A stretch of 46,245 nucleotides of DNA, taken from contig JAVKTT010000011.1 of NCBI GenBank assembly GCA_031460505.1, positions 1 through 46,245 on the forward strand. The letters are read 5' to 3'. Below the pieces are notes generated by a model. The model ran no database searches. It saw nothing but the letters and a program-made list of their open reading frames with translations, and had not been told where the DNA came from. The stretch comes from JAAYTL01 sp031460505 (GTDB lineage: Bacteria; Bacillota; Clostridia; Tissierellales; Tissierellaceae). The translations under genes and the position numbers were made by a program. Shown in pieces: positions 15,646-23,753 of the stretch. Numbering within the stretch: position 1 is the first letter of the stretch; each line of letters begins with the position of its first letter.

Positions 15646-16863
15646 TTAAAGTTGATTAAAACTTTGTTGGAAATCTGCAATTAAATCATCGACATTTTCT
15701 AAACCTACGGACAATCTTATTAAACCATCTGTGATTCCAACTTCTTCTCTACTTTCTTTTGGCACGCTTGCATGTGTCATACTTGCTGGGTGTTGAATTA
15801 ATGTATCAGGATCTCCAAGACTAACAGCTATTGCAGCTATATTTAGACCATTAACAAATTTCTTTCCTGCCTCTAGAGCATTTAATCCTTTTACATTATC
15901 ATTCAATTCAAATGCAATCATACCTGTATACATGTCATTCATTTGCTCTTTCGCTAAATTGTGTTGAGGGTGAGATTCTAAACCTGGGTAGTAAACACAT
16001 TTAACATATTCATTGTCTTCTAAGTATTGAGCCATTTTTAATGCATTTTCACAGTGTTGCTTTACTCTTAAGTATAATGTTTTGATACCTCTCAATACTA
16101 AGTATGAGTTGAATGGACTTGGAGGAGTTCCACAAATTTTTGTAACACCATTTCCTCTTATAACAGCAATATCTTCTTTTGAACCCACTACAACTCCACC
16201 AATTACGTCGCCATGTCCATTTAAGTATTTTGTTACACTATGAACAACGATATCAGCACCTAATGCTAAAGGATATTGAATTGGAGGTGGTGCAAATGTA
16301 TTGTCTACGACTAGTTTTATATTCTTTCTCTTAGCTATAGCTGCTATAGCCTTAATATCAGTTACTCTCATTGTTGGATTTGTCGGGGTCTCAAAATATA
16401 TAACTTTTGTTCTATCATTAATAGCCTTTTCTACTTCTTCTAGATTTGATGTATCAACAAAGGTTACATCAATACCAAATTGTGGTAGATTTGTTCTCAT
16501 AACTACGTCAGTACCACCATATAGAACATCTCCACTTACCACGTGATCCCCATGCTTTAGCAATCCAACCATAGTTGATCCAATAGCTCCCATACCTGAT
16601 GCTGTTACAACTGCATCTTCTCCACCTTCTAAAGCAGCACATTTTTCTTCTAATGCTCTGTTTGTTGGGTTACCACCTCTGCTATATTTGTATCCTGGGA
16701 TTGCACCACTAAATTTAGCAGCTCCTTCTTCAACTGTTTCAAAGCAGAATGTTGATGTTTGATAAATTGGTGTTGACAATGCACCTGTAGACTTGTCCGG
16801 TTCTTGTCCTGCGTGAATTGCCATTGTTTCAAACTTTACTTCGTTAAAATCGATTTTACTCAT
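15646..16863 (-). CDS. Methionine gamma-lyase-like PLP enzyme (Cys/Met metabolism family)
   Basis: A 405-residue trans-sulfuration-family enzyme. SRGGNPTNRALEEKCAALE, ASGMGAI, the PLP lysine in HSVTKYLNGHGD (Lys212) and SLGDPDTLIQHPASMTHA are all present. Most members degrade L-methionine to 2-oxobutyrate, ammonia and methanethiol, or cleave cystathionine or homocysteine. The active-site cysteine that follows Tyr-Gly in many methionine gamma-lyases is Gly117 here (DVLYGGTD), as in cystathionine lyases, so substrate preference is open. It is the first gene of a cluster with NhaC and DUF401 carriers and lies divergent from an FCD/GntR regulator. Confidence 0.85.
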   Translation of the reverse strand: MSKIDFNEVKFETMAIHAGQEPDKSTGALSTPIYQTSTFCFETVEEGAAKFSGAIPGYKYSRGGNPTNRALEEKCAALEGGEDAVVTASGMGAIGSTMVGLLKHGDHVVSGDVLYGGTDVVMRTNLPQFGIDVTFVDTSNLEEVEKAINDRTKVIYFETPTNPTMRVTDIKAIAAIAKRKNIKLVVDNTFAPPPIQYPLALGADIVVHSVTKYLNGHGDVIGGVVVGSKEDIAVIRGNGVTKICGTPPSPFNSYLVLRGIKTLYLRVKQHCENALKMAQYLEDNEYVKCVYYPGLESHPQHNLAKEQMNDMYTGMIAFELNDNVKGLNALEAGKKFVNGLNIAAIAVSLGDPDTLIQHPASMTHASVPKESREEVGITDGLIRLSVGLENVDDLIADFQQSFNQL

Positions 16864-16976
16864 TTTGAATCCCCCTTTTTAATTTAAGAATTAGTAAGTA
16901 ATAAACATGCAAACCTTTTCACAGCAGCAAAAAAAATGTGGTATAATTATCTTGATGCCGACAGCAAAACTTACTT

Positions 16977-17033
16977 GCCATCCGATGTCCTATGTCTTAT
17001 AATTAAGATATCATAATTCTAATATCATGTCAA
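16977..17033 (-). promoter_or_regulatory. Promoter and operator of the PLP-enzyme gene
   Basis: Minus strand: TTGACA, 17 bases, TATCTT, then GACATAGGACATCGGATGGC at 16977-16996. Hexamers, spacing and downstream element match the promoter of the IlvC-like gene (12868-12936). About 115 untranslated bases follow before the ATG at 16863. The regulator gene at 17124 is divergent from this site. Confidence 0.7.
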
Positions 17034-17123
17034 TGTAATTCAAAAATTTCTTATATTAGACAATGTTGAAATTATATTGTAAGCTTGTCTTATTAAAAAA
17101 TATGTTACAAAGGAGAATAAAAT

Positions 17124-17816
17124 ATGTCCAGTTTATTGAATGATGATTCAAACAGATTAAGAGTATCTAGATCCATAATTGAACAAATTAAAAATTACAT
17201 ATTAGAAAATAGTATTCAAGCTGGTGACTTGTTGCCATCTGAGCTTGAATTAGCTGATAAATTTCAAGTTAGTAAATCAAGCATACGAGAATCTATAAAG
17301 ATGCTTGAAATATTAGGCATTGTTGAAATAAAAAGAGGTATAGGTACAATTTATACTAATAATACTCATATTGGATTTCAAAACACTTTATATGCCCAGT
17401 TAGTATTTCAACAAGGTTATATTAAGGAATTTATAGACTTTAGGCGTGTTTTTGAAACTGCATATACCAAGTTAGCTGCAGAAAATGCCACCGAAGAAGA
17501 TTTACTTAAGATGAAACAATCAATCATTAACTATGAAAACAACATAAATAATGGAATTGTCAATGTACATGACGATATAGATTTTCATCAACAAGTATTG
17601 GCTGCTAGCCATAATAATTTCATTATTTCATTAGGTTCAGCCATAAACTTACTTTATGTCAATTCTATTGAAGAATCAGTAAAATATAGACCTGAAATAG
17701 CTATACAAGATCATTATTCTATATATCAAGCAATTGTTGATAAGGATTATGATTCTATAGAATCAAATATAAATAAAAGTATTGATGTATGGTCAGACAT
17801 ATTAACTAGTAAATAG
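17124..17816 (+). CDS. FadR-type GntR transcriptional regulator (FCD domain)
   Basis: A 230-residue protein: winged helix-turn-helix at about 10-75 (LPSELELADKFQVSKSSIRESIKMLE) and an all-helical FCD ligand domain at about 95-220 with metal/ligand histidines in DIDFHQQVLAASHNN and near DHYSIYQ. It most likely controls the divergent PLP-enzyme cluster and the IlvC-like gene through the shared 20-bp element. AAGGAG precedes the ATG. The effector is probably a small carboxylate or amino acid, which is inference. Confidence 0.88.
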   Translation: MSSLLNDDSNRLRVSRSIIEQIKNYILENSIQAGDLLPSELELADKFQVSKSSIRESIKMLEILGIVEIKRGIGTIYTNNTHIGFQNTLYAQLVFQQGYIKEFIDFRRVFETAYTKLAAENATEEDLLKMKQSIINYENNINNGIVNVHDDIDFHQQVLAASHNNFIISLGSAINLLYVNSIEESVKYRPEIAIQDHYSIYQAIVDKDYDSIESNINKSIDVWSDILTSK

Positions 17817-17861
17817 TAATGAAAGTAATCAGTATAGATTTTTGCAAGTTTAAGTCATAAT

Positions 17862-17892
17862 AAAGATAGAATGTTAAAAACACTCTATCTTT
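17862..17892 (+). terminator. Intrinsic terminator after the FCD/GntR gene
   Basis: AAAGATAGA and TCTATCTTT arms with a 13-base loop are followed by TATTTTTTAATT on the plus strand. It separates the converging regulator and gntP genes. A hairpin with the same AAAGATAG stem ends the regulator gene at 22276-22303. Confidence 0.8.
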
Positions 17893-17930
17893 ATTTTTTA
17901 ATTACTTAAATCATTCATTCTTGTAAGCCA

Positions 17931-19334
17931 TTAAAATAACAATGCATTAGTAATTATTAGGATCACTGAACCAAACAAAGGTACTAAAATAGTAGCTACA
18001 CTCCATGTCTTTAAACTTGTTTTAAGCCCCATGCCACTAAAGTTTGTAACTACCCAGAAATAACTGTCATTTAAATATGAAGGACACATTGCTGTCAAAC
18101 AAATTGCAAGACCAGCCATTAAAGGATGTATTCCAAGAGTAGAGATCATAGGAGCTATAATTGCACTACCTGTAATCATAGCTGTAGTTCCTGAGCCTTG
18201 TGGGAATCTCATCAATGTTCCAATAAGTAATGGTACCAGTATAACTGGCATATTCATACTTAAGATACCTTCTGCCATTATTTGACCTATATTAGTAACC
18301 TTTATTACATTACCTAAAGCTCCACCAGCACCAGTTACGAAAACAATCAATCCTGCATCTGCAAGTGATAGTTCCATAACTTTTCTTGCGTCTTCTGTAC
18401 CTAGATTGCTTGATAATACGTATACTGAGATTAGAACTGATATAAATAGTGCTACTACCGGACTACCTAGTAATCCAATCACTTGCACTGCAGTTCCTTC
18501 TATTCCAATTATTTTTGCAAAAGTATTTGCAAATATTAATAATATAGGTACAGCAATAGTTGCATAAGAAGCAAATGCTGAAGGAAGTTTTTCAGTTACC
18601 ATTAGTTGCTCAAAATCATCTGAAGTTAACTCTTCTCCCCTATTTGATTTTTCATTTATTCTGTCAATTACTTCAAGTTGTTCAGCTGAATATTTAGATC
18701 TATCCATATTTTGCTCAGGCACTAAGTCTGGATATTTTTTACCAAACCATCTAAATAATGGCACCGAAAACATAAATAATGGTATCGATAAGAGTAATCC
18801 TGCGATGATAAACAACCCTAAATCTATGCCTAGTGTGCCTGCGACTGCTAATGGCCCAGGAGTTGGAGGTACTAAAAAGTGTGTAATATAAAGACCCATA
18901 CCAAGTATTCCACCAAGACCAACCATTGACTTTTTAGTCATACGTGAGAATTCCTTAGCTAGTTCTGATAATATTACATAGCCAGAGTCACAGAATACAG
19001 GTATAGAAACTAGGAAACCTGATAGCCCAAGTACAATATCTGCTCTTTTGACTCCCACAATTCTTAAAATACTTAATGCCATCTTCTTAGCAGCTCCACT
19101 TTTTTCAAGAAAATTACCCATGATACACCCAAATCCAATCACAATACCAATACTACTTAATGTGTTTCCAAAACCGGCTGTTACTGCACTAATCGTATCT
19201 AAAGCTGGTAACCCTGCAAGTAGTCCTATAGTAATAGCAGTAACAATAAGAGCTGGAAATGCTTGAATCTTTGTTTTTACAACTAAAAATAATAATAGTG
19301 CAATACCAATTAATAAAGCAATAATACCATTCAT
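17931..19334 (-). CDS. GntP-family permease
   Basis: A 467-residue membrane protein with about twelve helices and GntP-family blocks: GFGNTLSSIGIVIGFGCIMG, FLVSIPVFCDSGYVIL, HFLVPPTPGPLAVAGTLG and MRFPQGSGTTAMITGSAI. The family imports gluconate and related hydroxyacids with protons. It is the last gene of the larA operon and would bring in the substrate of LarA and the split dehydratase. A close relative lies at 38484-39803 in another sugar-acid-like cassette. Confidence 0.92.
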   Translation of the reverse strand: MNGIIALLIGIALLLFLVVKTKIQAFPALIVTAITIGLLAGLPALDTISAVTAGFGNTLSSIGIVIGFGCIMGNFLEKSGAAKKMALSILRIVGVKRADIVLGLSGFLVSIPVFCDSGYVILSELAKEFSRMTKKSMVGLGGILGMGLYITHFLVPPTPGPLAVAGTLGIDLGLFIIAGLLLSIPLFMFSVPLFRWFGKKYPDLVPEQNMDRSKYSAEQLEVIDRINEKSNRGEELTSDDFEQLMVTEKLPSAFASYATIAVPILLIFANTFAKIIGIEGTAVQVIGLLGSPVVALFISVLISVYVLSSNLGTEDARKVMELSLADAGLIVFVTGAGGALGNVIKVTNIGQIMAEGILSMNMPVILVPLLIGTLMRFPQGSGTTAMITGSAIIAPMISTLGIHPLMAGLAICLTAMCPSYLNDSYFWVVTNFSGMGLKTSLKTWSVATILVPLFGSVILIITNALLF

Positions 19335-19358
19335 AATTACTTACCCCCATTTACATTT

Positions 19359-20522
19359 TTATATAACAGGACCTAAAGTATATATGTCAATTGAATTATA
19401 GTACTTAATAGTTTCATTTTTAGTTGTTTGACCAGAAAGAACATTTATTAACATTTTAAATGTTTCTTCTCCCACTTCTTCTATGCTTTTTTCTCCAGTA
19501 ATTATTCTACCTGCATTAATATCCATGTCACCTTTCATATGCTCAAATGTAATAGGATTACCACAAACTTTTATTACAGGCATTATTGGAAATCCTTGTG
19601 GAGCTCCTCTACCAGTTGAAAATAGCATACATTGTGAACCAGTTATTGCCATTCCTGTTAATATTTCAATTTCTCTACCCGGTGTATCTTTAATCCATAA
19701 TCCTTTTTGGCCAGTTATGATGTCAGTGTATTTAAGAACCCCTTCAATAGGTTTTGTTCCTGATTTTACAATCGCTCCTAGTGACTTGTCCTCTATAGAA
19801 CTCAATCCCCCAGCTATATTACCTGGAGTTGGCTGCCCCTTTCTCATGTCACAACCCATTGACTTTGATCTTTGCTCCATCATATCAACTATTTCATAAA
19901 TTTTATTTCCTATTTCTGGTGTTCTAGCTCTTTTTGCCAAAATGTGTTCAGCACCTATAAATTCTGTTGTTTCTCCAAATACTACTGTTCCACCTAAGTC
20001 TATAATCTTGTCTGCTACATATCCTACAACACAATTAGAGGCAAGTCCAGATGTTGCATCTGATCCACCGCATTTAATGCTCATAACATAATTTGAAATA
20101 TCTACAGGCTCTCTTTGTAAACCTGAAATTTTAATAGCTAAATCCTGAGCTGCATCTATACCTTTAGCTATAGAATTACTTGTACCACCAAGCTTTTGGA
20201 TTTCTATAAGTTCAACAGGTTTACCTGTCTTAGATATCTCGCTAACTAATCTGTCAACATCTGTTCCCTCACATCCAAGACTAACAACAAGAACAGCTCC
20301 TGCATTAGGATGGCATCCTAAACCTATTAATGATTCTGTAACCATTTCAAGATCTGGTGGAAGCTGGCAACAACCTTGATGGTGATAAATGCCTCTTGTA
20401 TTGTCTGTCTGAGCCACGATAGCCATTGCCACATCATTAGCACAGACTACACTTGGTATAACTGCTACATAGTTTCTTGAACCTACCTTGCCAGTTTCTC
20501 TTACATAACCCATAAACTCCAT
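19359..20522 (-). CDS. UxaA-type dehydratase large (catalytic) subunit
   Basis: A 387-residue protein homologous to the C-terminal catalytic part of altronate/galactarate dehydratases and to SuyB of sulfolactate sulfo-lyase. Blocks seen: FMGYVRETGKVGSRNYVAVI, HHQGCCQ, SLGCEGTD, SIKCGGSDATSGLASNCVVG and GKQ-like glycine loops. Conserved cysteines and histidines would hold the catalytic iron. The SAF domain normally fused in UxaA is encoded separately at 20546-20854, as in SuyAB. It eliminates water, or sulfite in SuyAB, from a 2-hydroxyacid. Located between the LarA/SAF genes and gntP, it is the likely next step after LarA. Confidence 0.9.
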   Translation of the reverse strand: MEFMGYVRETGKVGSRNYVAVIPSVVCANDVAMAIVAQTDNTRGIYHHQGCCQLPPDLEMVTESLIGLGCHPNAGAVLVVSLGCEGTDVDRLVSEISKTGKPVELIEIQKLGGTSNSIAKGIDAAQDLAIKISGLQREPVDISNYVMSIKCGGSDATSGLASNCVVGYVADKIIDLGGTVVFGETTEFIGAEHILAKRARTPEIGNKIYEIVDMMEQRSKSMGCDMRKGQPTPGNIAGGLSSIEDKSLGAIVKSGTKPIEGVLKYTDIITGQKGLWIKDTPGREIEILTGMAITGSQCMLFSTGRGAPQGFPIMPVIKVCGNPITFEHMKGDMDINAGRIITGEKSIEEVGEETFKMLINVLSGQTTKNETIKYYNSIDIYTLGPVI

Positions 20523-20545
20523 TAATTATCCCTCCTTTCTTTCAG

Positions 20546-20854
20546 TTAATTTTTATCTCCTCTACTACGTTGACTATCTAAATTATGAACGTGAGTATGT
20601 TCCCCAGTTTCTATGTTAATTGTAGCTACACCTATTTCTTCACCATATTTAAATATTGGATCGCCTGTTTTAATGGGTTTAACTGCTACTTTATGTCCAT
20701 ATGGAATATCAGACTTAAGTTTTATAACCTGTATATCACCTTTATGGTCTCTTACAAATAAATCAACTCCTATTTTTGCTTCTTCACTAAATACCACGGC
20801 AACATTATCTTTTTCATTTACCTTAAGGCCTAAGATACTTGTCAATCTGCACAC
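20546..20854 (-). CDS. UxaA/SuyA-type dehydratase small subunit (SAF domain)
   Basis: A 102-residue SAF domain protein, with IPYGHKVAVKPIKTGDPIFK, YGEEIGVA and HVHN, matching the protein at 58-381 in layout. It is the partner of the large subunit 23 bp downstream. The gene starts 9 bp after larA stops and has an AGGAGG site inside the end of larA, so the two are probably coupled in translation. Confidence 0.88.
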   Translation of the reverse strand: MCRLTSILGLKVNEKDNVAVVFSEEAKIGVDLFVRDHKGDIQVIKLKSDIPYGHKVAVKPIKTGDPIFKYGEEIGVATINIETGEHTHVHNLDSQRSRGDKN

Positions 20855-20863
20855 CTCCTTATG

Positions 20864-22138
20864 CTATTTAACAGCTATAACTGCTACTCCATCTGGTATA
20901 ACAACTACTGATGCATCATTTCCTTTAATAGAATATGCTATATCCAATGCTTCTTGTGGAGTTTTAGCAGGTATCATATTAAGTTCATTAATTAATTCAT
21001 CTTTTAAATTATTTGTAACAAGTATAATTTGATGCTTTAACATCATTTGTGAAAATATTTGTGCAGACCATTGCTCAGGAATCGTTTCCTTAGGTGGTAT
21101 ACTCATTAATTTTTCAAATATTTCTTCAGGAGTGCCCGACAACATTATTTCTTCAAAATGAGTACCCCCTATGCCATCAGCACAAGATGCTACTAGAATT
21201 ATTATTCCAGACTCCCCTGCACACATTTCTGCAGTTGATGCGGCCTTTGGACATTGGTATAGATTTTGATCTAATGGATAACCACCATTTGAGGTAATAA
21301 CTATATCGCCAGTTATTGCTGGAACTCTTGACAAATTAGTTACAAACTGGCACCCTATTTCATGCGCTTCTACCAAATCTCCAGCAAATGAAGCAATTAT
21401 CTCTTTATTGCTGTTCAAAGCAACATTTAATATAAAATCAACTCCAATTTTTTTAGAAGCAAATATCATATCCTCGTGTATAATGTTTCCATGAATAATT
21501 CCACTTTTAGATTTTGTATGTGCAATAGCTTTTGATGAATGGTTTTCATTAACTGTCTCTGCTGAACAAATCCCAGGAAGAATACTTTTTCTTCCTCCTG
21601 AAAATCCTGCAAAGAAATGTGGTTCAATAAAACCTTCGCAAACTATTAAATCACTTTCTAACGCTATCTTGTTTATTACAAACGAAGCTCCAGAAGGTAG
21701 TTCGCAAACGTATTCCATTTGACTATCATCAAACGCATCATGTACTAATATTTTTTCATTATCTACTATTTCGTTGCCAAACATCTTTCTCTGTTCCTCT
21801 TCAGTAGTTGCTCTATGAAGGCCTGTAGCAATAATTATAGTAATATTAGCATCAGGATTTCCTTTACGTATTTCGGCAAGCAACAACGGAAGGGTTATCT
21901 TGCTAGGAACTCCTCTAGTATGGTCACTAGTAACTACAAGCACATTCTTTTTCTCTTTTGAAAGTTCACTTAATTTTTTGCTCCCTATTGGGTTACTAAG
22001 CGACTCTTTAACCAATTCTTCCTGACTAAGATTGGGCCTAAATTCGTGAGCATTATTAGTGAGTATGCCTTTTAAGTTTTTATTAGCAACCTCAACTGTG
22101 ACAGTTCCATTATAATAAGGTAAATTAATTCGTCTCAT
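20864..22138 (-). CDS. larA: LarA-family nickel-pincer-dependent hydroxyacid racemase/epimerase
   Basis: A 424-residue LarA protein. The residues that hold the NPN cofactor and catalyse proton transfer in Lactobacillus plantarum LarA fall at the same numbers here: D72 and R75 in SDHTRG, H108 in GLHRAT, H174 and K184 in EPHFFAGFSGGRKSILPG, and H200 in NENHSS. LarA enzymes invert C2 of 2-hydroxyacids; family members act on lactate, malate, phenyllactate, 2-hydroxyglutarate or gluconate. As first gene of an operon with a split UxaA-type dehydratase and a GntP permease, it more likely epimerises a longer or substituted hydroxyacid than lactate. LarE, LarB and LarC for its cofactor are encoded at 2571-5465. 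Confidence 0.9.
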   Translation of the reverse strand: MRRINLPYYNGTVTVEVANKNLKGILTNNAHEFRPNLSQEELVKESLSNPIGSKKLSELSKEKKNVLVVTSDHTRGVPSKITLPLLLAEIRKGNPDANITIIIATGLHRATTEEEQRKMFGNEIVDNEKILVHDAFDDSQMEYVCELPSGASFVINKIALESDLIVCEGFIEPHFFAGFSGGRKSILPGICSAETVNENHSSKAIAHTKSKSGIIHGNIIHEDMIFASKKIGVDFILNVALNSNKEIIASFAGDLVEAHEIGCQFVTNLSRVPAITGDIVITSNGGYPLDQNLYQCPKAASTAEMCAGESGIIILVASCADGIGGTHFEEIMLSGTPEEIFEKLMSIPPKETIPEQWSAQIFSQMMLKHQIILVTNNLKDELINELNMIPAKTPQEALDIAYSIKGNDASVVVIPDGVAVIAVK

Positions 22139-22159
22139 AATCCCCCTCCTTTTTAATGT

Positions 22160-22211
22160 TGTATATTGTATACATTATACTTAATATATGTATATTTAAT
22201 ATATATGTCAA
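22160..22211 (-). promoter_or_regulatory. larA operon promoter with FCD-type operator
   Basis: Minus strand: TTGACA (22206-22211), 17 bases, TATATT (22183-22188). Just downstream, at 22160-22174, lies TGTATATTGTATACA, a palindrome with 6-bp arms and a 3-base centre of the GntR/FadR type. A 13/15 match lies on the promoter of the other GntP operon at 39845-39859. The FCD/GntR gene just upstream (22324-22995) is the natural candidate to bind it. Confidence 0.7.
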
Positions 22212-22275
22212 ACATAATCTATTAATTCATAATTATTTTTTTAGTATTACTTAGTAGTCACTAATAACAATTAAA

Positions 22276-22303
22276 AAAGATAGAGTATTAAAACCCTATC
22301 TTT
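22276..22303 (-). terminator. Intrinsic terminator after the FCD/GntR gene
   Basis: Arms AAAGATAG and CTATCTTT with a 12-base loop; the minus strand continues with a TTTTTT run. It separates the regulator gene from the larA promoter, so larA has its own transcription start. Confidence 0.75.
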
Positions 22304-22323
22304 AAATCTACTATTAACAATTA

Positions 22324-22995
22324 TTATTTTTCAAAGGATTGTAAATGCTTAATAATCTCGTCCCTTGCCAATCTAAGATGGACCTTGTTATATCCCCACG
22401 CTTTATCAAAATTCCTTTCTTTTATGCCTTCAATTAAGCCATTATGTTCTTCAAGGGACTCCTCAAATCTTGATTTGCTATTAAGGGATATTATCCTAAA
22501 CGATTGTAATAACGGAAACACATTATTAACTACATCATTTATCATTTCATTATCGCACATTTCAAATAAGAAATAATGAAGTTTAGTATCGATTTTTGTA
22601 TATTCATTTAGGTCACCTTTTTCAAACGCCTCTTTTAAATTCAAGCTTATCTCATCTAAAGCTTCTATATAATCTTCTGTAAAAACATCAATAGATTTCT
22701 TAATTGCGTACTTTTCCATTACTTCACGAAATTCAAAAATATTATAAATATCCTTAATACTTAAGGTTTTTACAAATACACCCTTATTAGGAATATTCTC
22801 TAGTAGACCTTCCCCTACTAATTGTTTTAGTGCTTCTCTAACTGGTGATCTACTCACATTTAGTGAGTCAACTAATTTGCTTTCTTGGAGCCACTCCCCA
22901 GGTTTTAGTTTACCAGAAATAATATTCTCCTTTATTATCTCATAAACCTGTTCTTTAATTGTCGGTAGTTTTATTGGTTCAGTTCCCAGATTCAT
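22324..22995 (-). CDS. FadR-type GntR transcriptional regulator (FCD domain)
   Basis: A 223-residue regulator: winged helix at about 10-75 (GEWLQESKLVDSLNVSRSPV) and FCD domain at about 85-215 with ligand-site residues in DTKLHYFLFEMC and EEHNGLIEGI. It lies directly upstream of the larA operon on the same strand and probably controls it through the palindrome at 22160-22174. Its own promoter reads TTGACA-17-TAGGAT at 23043-23071. Confidence 0.9.
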   Translation of the reverse strand: MNLGTEPIKLPTIKEQVYEIIKENIISGKLKPGEWLQESKLVDSLNVSRSPVREALKQLVGEGLLENIPNKGVFVKTLSIKDIYNIFEFREVMEKYAIKKSIDVFTEDYIEALDEISLNLKEAFEKGDLNEYTKIDTKLHYFLFEMCDNEMINDVVNNVFPLLQSFRIISLNSKSRFEESLEEHNGLIEGIKERNFDKAWGYNKVHLRLARDEIIKHLQSFEK

Positions 22996-23042
22996 TTTAC
23001 TCTTCCTTCTTAAAAATTATATTTATTATGGTGATAGTTATT

Positions 23043-23071
23043 ATCCTATCTTTAAATATTCACAATGTCAA
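23043..23071 (-). promoter_or_regulatory. Promoter of the FCD/GntR gene
   Basis: Minus strand TTGACA (23066-23071), exactly 17 bases, TAGGAT (23043-23048), about 50 bases before the ATG at 22995. The rest of 22996-23183 shows nothing else clear. Confidence 0.5.
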
Positions 23072-23183
23072 ACTAAAGATTAAATCCTAATAAATTCAAA
23101 CAAATATTGTGATCAAACTCACTGTATCAATATCAATCTCACATGTTGCACTTAATATGCTTGATTTAAATGCTATAAATATT

Positions 23184-23669
23184 TTATCCAAAAATATTTA
23201 CCACACCAAAGCTTAATACCATAATAACTGTTGAAGCAACAAGATTACCTAATAGAATTGTTGGAAAAGCATATTTTATCCTCATATTAAGTAATGAAGC
23301 TATAAGGCTACCACTCCATACTCCTGTTCCAGGTAATGGAATAGCAACAAACAAAAACAACCCAATATAACCATATTTTTGAATATCTAAACTTTTTTCC
23401 ATGGATTTCTTAGCTATATTATTTACAAGTTTCCTAAAAGTTCTCGTTTTTCTAAGGTAAGCAAATATAGGTCTAATTGTAAATAGAATAAAAGGTACCG
23501 GAATAACACTTCCTAAGAAGGCAAGTATTGTAGCATGTAAGGGAGACATTCCTAAAGCAATGCCAACTGGTATAGCCCCTCTAACTTCTATAAGTGGCAG
23601 CATTGCAGTAAATATTACTGTAAATTCCTCTGAAATAAACTTAAATAATTCTGTTAAAAAATCTGTCAT
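23184..23669 (-). CDS. Small multidrug export family membrane protein (COG2426 type)
   Basis: A 161-residue membrane protein with about four helices, MLPLIEVRGAIPVGIALGM and GYIGLFLFVAIPLPGTGVWSG being the conserved blocks of the family often labelled small multidrug export proteins. Experimental function is poorly established. It has no clear partner in its surroundings; a GGGACGGTTCT palindrome separates it from the serine hydrolase gene. Confidence 0.8.
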   Translation of the reverse strand: MTDFLTELFKFISEEFTVIFTAMLPLIEVRGAIPVGIALGMSPLHATILAFLGSVIPVPFILFTIRPIFAYLRKTRTFRKLVNNIAKKSMEKSLDIQKYGYIGLFLFVAIPLPGTGVWSGSLIASLLNMRIKYAFPTILLGNLVASTVIMVLSFGVVNIFG

Positions 23670-23694
23670 AATCCATCCCCCTAAATACTTCTAA

Positions 23695-23722
23695 TGCGAC
23701 AAGAGAACCGTCCCTTGTCGCA
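23695..23722. repeat. Palindrome with GGGACGGTTCT core
   Basis: Perfect 9-bp arms TGCGACAAG (23695-23703) and CTTGTCGCA (23714-23722) enclose AGAACCGTCC. The core AGAACCGTCCC is the complement of the GGGACGGTTCT seen at 2555-2565. It has no T-tail on either strand and appears to be a small dispersed intergenic repeat. Confidence 0.6.
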
Positions 23723-23753
23723 CATAAATCTAGACCAGTCTCAGTTTTACATA

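Noticed and set aside
15764..15777. TGGCACG...TTGCA resembling a sigma-54 promoter
   Set aside because: The spacing between GG and GC is several bases too short and it lies inside the PLP-enzyme gene.
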